Positions 5,851 through 8,434 of a stretch of 8,434 nt of DNA are shown here, piece by piece. Below the pieces are notes generated by a model that saw nothing but the letters and a program-made list of their open reading frames with translations, was not told where the DNA came from and did not search any database. Every line of letters starts with the position of its first letter. Within the stretch, counting starts at the first letter, position 1. Position numbers and translations under genes: made by a program. Source of the stretch: Candidatus Bathyarchaeota archaeon. Its GTDB lineage: Archaea > Thermoproteota > Bathyarchaeia > 40CM-2-53-6 > FEN-987. Where the stretch lies: positions 1 through 8,434 of the forward strand of contig PMBQ01000204.1 of NCBI GenBank assembly GCA_003152955.1. Direction: 5' to 3'.

Positions 5851-6972
5851 CTACCTTTTGTCGATGGCCATGACGATCTTATCGCGTGGACCTGCATAGT
5901 CGGTTCGGGGGCGAATCAAACGGTTGTTAGCCGCTTGTTCGATCACGTGCGCTGTCCAACCTGCCGTTCGGCTGCACGCGAAGGAGGGAGTGAACATGTC
6001 CGTCGGCAACCCGATCGAGTGCATTACTACGCACGAGTAGAACTCTACATTCGTGTTGGCATGGTCAGGGTTCTTCTTGCGAAGCAGCTCCAGGCCAGTC
6101 TTTTCTACTTCCTGTGCAAGCTGGAACAAGTCTTTGTCAGTAATCTTGCTGGCGAGGTCGCGCAGGATGCCGGCTCTCGGGTCCATAGTTCTGTAGACTC
6201 TATGTCCGAAACCCATCAAACGCTTTCCTTGGGCCAGTTGGGCGCTCATCCATTCCTGAGCTTTCTCCGGTTTTCCAATCTCCTGCAGCATCTCCAAGAC
6301 CGGGCCGGGTGTCCCGCCATGAAGCGGACCCTTCAGAGCTCCGATTGCAGCGGTCACCGCTGAATACATGTCAGACCAAGTTGACGCCACAACTCTCGCA
6401 GTGAATGTTGAAGCATTCAATCCATGATCTGCCAAGCACACGAAGTACGTGTTCATCGCGTCGACCTTCTCCTTTACCGGAACTTGACCAGTCAGCATGT
6501 ACAAGTAGTTCGCAGCATGTCCCAAGTCAGGGCGCGGTGGCACAGGTTTTTCTCCTCGTCTTAATCGTTCGAATGCAGCGACAATTGTTGGAATCTTAGC
6601 GGTTAGCGTGATGGCTTGAGGGATGTCCGGTTTCTGAAGAGGCTGACCAACTCCGAGGGCCGAAACGATTGTTCGGAGTACATCAAGGGTGCTCGAATCT
6701 CGAGGGAAGTTCCGCATCAGCGATATTATCGATTCAGGGATCGAACGCGCACCGCTAAACTGGCGTTGCAATTCCTCTAACTGGGGCCTGGTTGGGAGTT
6801 CACCTTTCCATAGTAGGTATGCTACTTCCTCGAATGTTGTGTGGGCGGCTAGGTCGTGTATGTCGTATCCTCTGTAAATTAGGCGCCCAGCATTTCCGTC
6901 AATCAGGCAAATATTACTTGTGTCAATGACAATGCCTTCGAGCCCTTTAGCGATCGCCGTCGGATCGGACAT
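5851..6972 (-). CDS. Citrate synthase family protein
   Basis: This enzyme condenses acetyl-CoA with oxaloacetate to citrate, entering the TCA cycle; 2-methylcitrate synthase cannot be excluded by eye. The 373-residue length is typical of archaeal and Gram-positive-type (type I) citrate synthases. Landmarks are IYRGYDI at 32-38, ADHGLNAST at 181-189, the oxaloacetate-binding GPLHGG at 215-220 with H218, GFGHRVY at 254-260 with catalytic H257 and R258, and CSRTAGWTAH at 333-342 with R335. The usual catalytic Asp of the NVDFYS motif is Glu310 here (NVEFYS), and LHGG is followed by TPG rather than the common ANE. I chose ATG at 6972 over the in-frame GTG at 6993. A TATA-like TAATAA lies about 27 bases upstream of this ATG, which would give a leaderless transcript. 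It lies 84 bases downstream of the protease gene. Confidence 0.93.
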   Translation of the reverse strand: MSDPTAIAKGLEGIVIDTSNICLIDGNAGRLIYRGYDIHDLAAHTTFEEVAYLLWKGELPTRPQLEELQRQFSGARSIPESIISLMRNFPRDSSTLDVLRTIVSALGVGQPLQKPDIPQAITLTAKIPTIVAAFERLRRGEKPVPPRPDLGHAANYLYMLTGQVPVKEKVDAMNTYFVCLADHGLNASTFTARVVASTWSDMYSAVTAAIGALKGPLHGGTPGPVLEMLQEIGKPEKAQEWMSAQLAQGKRLMGFGHRVYRTMDPRAGILRDLASKITDKDLFQLAQEVEKTGLELLRKKNPDHANTNVEFYSCVVMHSIGLPTDMFTPSFACSRTAGWTAHVIEQAANNRLIRPRTDYAGPRDKIVMAIDKR

Positions 6973-6993
6973 GGCCCAATGGCGACATGCCAC

Positions 6994-7001
6994 TTACTTA
7001 T
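6994..7001 (-). promoter_or_regulatory. Candidate TATA box for citrate synthase
   Basis: On the - strand AGTAATAA sits about 22-29 bases upstream of the ATG at 6972. This is the spacing at which archaeal transcription would start on or next to that ATG. No Shine-Dalgarno-like site precedes the ATG, which agrees with leaderless translation. Confidence 0.4.
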
Positions 7002-7056
7002 TACTGAATCGCATAACTGGAGTAAGACGGAGCAAGAGTCTGCCTCTGGAGTTTTC

Positions 7057-7980
7057 TTAAGATGTCTCGTCTTCCGATGGCGCGATTGTTAACCTAACGA
7101 GTTTCTCCGCTCTGAGTATTCCTATTTCCACCGATTGTCCGATTGCCACCTTTGTTAGTAATCTGTACAGGTCCTGGTGGCTCGTAATTGGTTTCTCGTT
7201 GAAACTCACAAGAATGTCTCCTACCAGCAGGCCGGCCTTCCTAGCCGGGCTGGCCGATTCGACTTCGACTATCATTAGTCCTTCTTCTTGATCGATCTTC
7301 GCTTGCTCGGCGATGTCCTTCGCGAAGCTTATCGTATCTGTGTATATCCCAAGATGCGCCCTCCTGATTCTGCCCTCACGGATGAGGCTGTCGACAATCT
7401 CCTTTGCGGCATTTATTGGAATTGCGATCCCACGGGAGTTAGCGTAAGCCACATTGATACCTATCATTCTTCCCGAAGCATCAACCAAGGGCCCACCTGA
7501 ATAACCTGGGTTCAGCGGCGCATCGGTAACGATCATGTTCTCCATGACCCCACGACCCCATCCCAACGCAGTTTTTGCGGTTGTGACGATTCCTGATGTG
7601 GTGCTCGGACGCCGACCGAACGGGTTGGCGAACGCGAAGACTAGTTGACCCACCTTGATTTGCTCGGAGTCACCAAGCTCAATCGGTTTCAACCCATTCT
7701 GCTCGACCTTTAGCAGGGCCATGTCCGAGTATGGATCATGCCCTATGACTTTAGCCTCAACGTTCTGACCCTTCCCAAGTCCGACTTCAACTGCACTAGC
7801 TCCACCCACGACATGGCTGCAGGTTAGGACGTAACCTTCTTCGCTCCAGACTACCCCTGAACCGAAGCCTCTTCCAGATCTAACCCTGACGACGGCCGGA
7901 GCCACTTTGTCCGCCAATCCCGTCATTGCGTCGGAGAGCGACTGCAATATTTCCAACGAAGCAATACTCTTGCTCATCAT
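7057..7980 (-). CDS. HtrA/Deg-family serine protease with one PDZ domain, no signal peptide
   Basis: This is a trypsin-fold protease of the DegP/HtrA family, which cleaves or chaperones misfolded proteins. The protease domain spans about 20-200. The catalytic triad is visible: H56 in TCSHVV, D86 in DPYSDMALLKV and S161 in NPGYSGGPL; GFGSGVV at 38-44 begins the fold. The family consensus NPGNSGGP has Tyr instead of Asn just before the nucleophile. A single PDZ domain spans about 207-300, with the ligand-loop motif HLGI at 209-212. The 307-residue protein begins MMSKSIASLEILQ and has no signal peptide or membrane anchor, so it looks cytoplasmic, unlike most bacterial relatives. Two consecutive ATGs occur; AGGTGTGA lies 7-14 bases before the first, which I chose. 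It is divergent from the SUI1 gene. Substrates are unknown. Confidence 0.92.
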   Translation of the reverse strand: MMSKSIASLEILQSLSDAMTGLADKVAPAVVRVRSGRGFGSGVVWSEEGYVLTCSHVVGGASAVEVGLGKGQNVEAKVIGHDPYSDMALLKVEQNGLKPIELGDSEQIKVGQLVFAFANPFGRRPSTTSGIVTTAKTALGWGRGVMENMIVTDAPLNPGYSGGPLVDASGRMIGINVAYANSRGIAIPINAAKEIVDSLIREGRIRRAHLGIYTDTISFAKDIAEQAKIDQEEGLMIVEVESASPARKAGLLVGDILVSFNEKPITSHQDLYRLLTKVAIGQSVEIGILRAEKLVRLTIAPSEDETS

Positions 7981-7990
7981 TCAATTCACA

Positions 7991-8014
7991 CCTATGACTA
8001 GGCCATAGGCCTAT
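7991..8014. promoter_or_regulatory. Inverted repeats overlapping the protease ribosome binding site
   Basis: CCTATG (7991-7996) and CATAGG (8004-8009) are perfect inverted arms around a 7-base loop. The overlapping ATAGGCCTAT (8005-8014) is a perfect 10-base palindrome. On the - strand mRNA the hairpin would pair the AGG of the AGGTGTGA Shine-Dalgarno sequence. If transcription starts downstream of the repeats, they would instead act as a DNA operator near the promoter. Confidence 0.4.
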
Positions 8015-8064
8015 TTGGTGACGAGGCAAATTGGGAAACTAGTCACAGGTACAATTGACCGAAA

Positions 8065-8092
8065 GTGACTGGAAGCGGAGTAACCCAGTCGC
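8065..8092. other. Hairpin-forming inverted repeat in the divergent intergenic region
   Basis: On the + strand GTGACTGG (8065-8072) can pair with CCAGTCGC (8085-8092), eight pairs including one U-G, around a 12-base loop. A separate AGTCAC (8041-8046) is also complementary to GTGACT (8065-8070), so two structures compete. The region lies between the protease and SUI1 genes. No T-run follows, so it is not an obvious terminator. An upstream regulatory site or a small structured RNA are possibilities only. Confidence 0.3.
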
Positions 8093-8160
8093 GATTATGA
8101 ACGGATTCTGGTTCCTAAGGGGCAATACCTGTGGGTGATTGTGAGTGAGAGAGAAATCCA

Positions 8161-8170
8161 CTTATTCTAA
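8161..8170 (+). promoter_or_regulatory. Candidate TATA box for the SUI1 gene
   Basis: CTTATTCTAA is preceded by a purine-rich stretch (GAGAGAGAAAT) compatible with a BRE element. It lies about 33 bases, centre to A, before the ATG at 8199. That predicts a very short leader of a few bases, consistent with the lack of a strong Shine-Dalgarno site. Confidence 0.4.
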
Positions 8171-8198
8171 GAGGCCTCGTGTTATCGCTTGAAGAAGC

Positions 8199-8434
8199 AT
8201 GGAGAAGCCTGACAATATTGCCTTTAACCCTATGGAAGAGCTTGATCGTAGCGAAGCTCGTATCGTCATCAAACTGGAGTTCAGACGCTTTAGGAAACCC
8301 GTCACAATAATACAAGGACTTCCTAACACGCGCCTGGCGGACATTGCCCGTGAGCTGAAGCGAAGGTTCGGCGCCGGGGGAACCACCAAAGACGCAGAGC
8401 TTCTTCTTCAGGGAGATCATCGGAATCACGTCAA
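8199..8434 (+). CDS. SUI1/eIF1-type translation initiation factor (aIF1), 3' truncated
   Basis: Seventy-eight codons are visible before the window ends. The sequence matches the SUI1/eIF1 (YciH) fold: KPVTIIQGLP at 33-42, LADIARELKRRFG at 46-58, GAGGTTKDAELLLQGDHR at 58-75. The family signature is 'GGT.KDG.I.LQGDHR', with Ala here in place of the usual Gly after KD. The factor acts on the small ribosomal subunit in start codon selection. The ATG at 8199 is the first possible start, since an in-frame TGA lies 9 bases upstream. The short N-terminal arm (MEKPDNIAFN...) lacks the Cys-containing knuckle found in many archaeal aIF1 proteins. About 20-30 residues are probably missing at the C-terminus. 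The gene is divergent from the protease gene. Confidence 0.93.
   Translation, partial: MEKPDNIAFNPMEELDRSEARIVIKLEFRRFRKPVTIIQGLPNTRLADIARELKRRFGAGGTTKDAELLLQGDHRNHV

Noticed and set aside
5780..5855. tRNA-like stretch with GAGTTCGATT resembling a T-loop
   Set aside because: The flanking bases do not form T-arm or acceptor stems and no anticodon arm could be drawn; part of it overlaps the citrate synthase end.
5701..6363. A 220-codon open frame on the + strand
   Set aside because: It lies mostly antisense to the citrate synthase gene, shows no family motif, starts at TTG without a ribosome binding site, and the opposite strand encodes clear catalytic motifs.
8097..8138. 13-codon frame starting ATGAACGGATTC in the divergent region
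   Set aside because: It has no well-placed ribosome binding site and no recognisable content; a leader peptide is not supported.
8115..8429. Two - strand open frames of 75-104 codons at the right edge
   Set aside because: They are antisense to the SUI1 gene, whose + strand translation carries the conserved GGT-KD and LQGDHR motifs.

Overview
The window looks like chromosomal DNA of an aerobic or otherwise respiring archaeon, most likely in the TACK group (Nitrososphaeria-like lineages would fit). The evidence is an archaeal/eukaryotic-type SUI1 (aIF1) translation factor, a Rieske/cytochrome b cluster, candidate TATA boxes about 25-33 bases upstream of starts, and frequent GTG/TTG starts with archaeal-style Shine-Dalgarno sites. 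No insertion sequence, phage gene, CRISPR array, tRNA or rRNA was seen. The lineage is inferred from gene content, not from a database search.

Layout: (1) 1-2865, + strand: a compact respiratory operon. It holds the C-terminal end of a probable Rieske Fe-S protein, a full-length cytochrome b, a 90-residue three-helix membrane protein starting at TTG, and a 336-residue polytopic membrane protein. The first three genes abut or overlap, which suggests co-translation of a quinol-oxidising bc-type complex and its accessory subunits. (2) 2866-3071: a short convergent gap. On its - strand it carries an unmistakable but apparently broken AbrB/SpoVT DNA-binding domain. (3) 3072-7980, - strand: four well-spaced genes, read from right to left. 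They are a HtrA/Deg-type serine protease without a signal peptide, citrate synthase, a monofunctional aspartate kinase with tandem ACT domains, and a stand-alone protein of the terpene-cyclase/prenyltransferase alpha-toroid fold. (4) 7981-8198: a divergent promoter region with inverted repeats. (5) 8199-8434, + strand: the start of a SUI1/aIF1 gene cut by the window end.

Functionally, the cytochrome b cluster is electron transport. Citrate synthase and aspartate kinase both draw on the oxaloacetate/aspartate node. HtrA and SUI1 are protein quality control and translation. The gaps between the - strand genes (84, 283 and 129 bases) argue for separate promoters rather than one operon.

Most notable points: a lysine replaces the expected fourth haem-ligating histidine of cytochrome b. 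The gap upstream of aspartate kinase has a cluster of five AGGAAT/ATTCCT hexamers forming two 14-base palindromes with centres 31 bases apart. Citrate synthase has Glu at the usual catalytic Asp. A small hairpin may mask the htrA ribosome binding site. The AbrB domain is a remnant. The toroid protein carries QW motifs but no DXDD motif.
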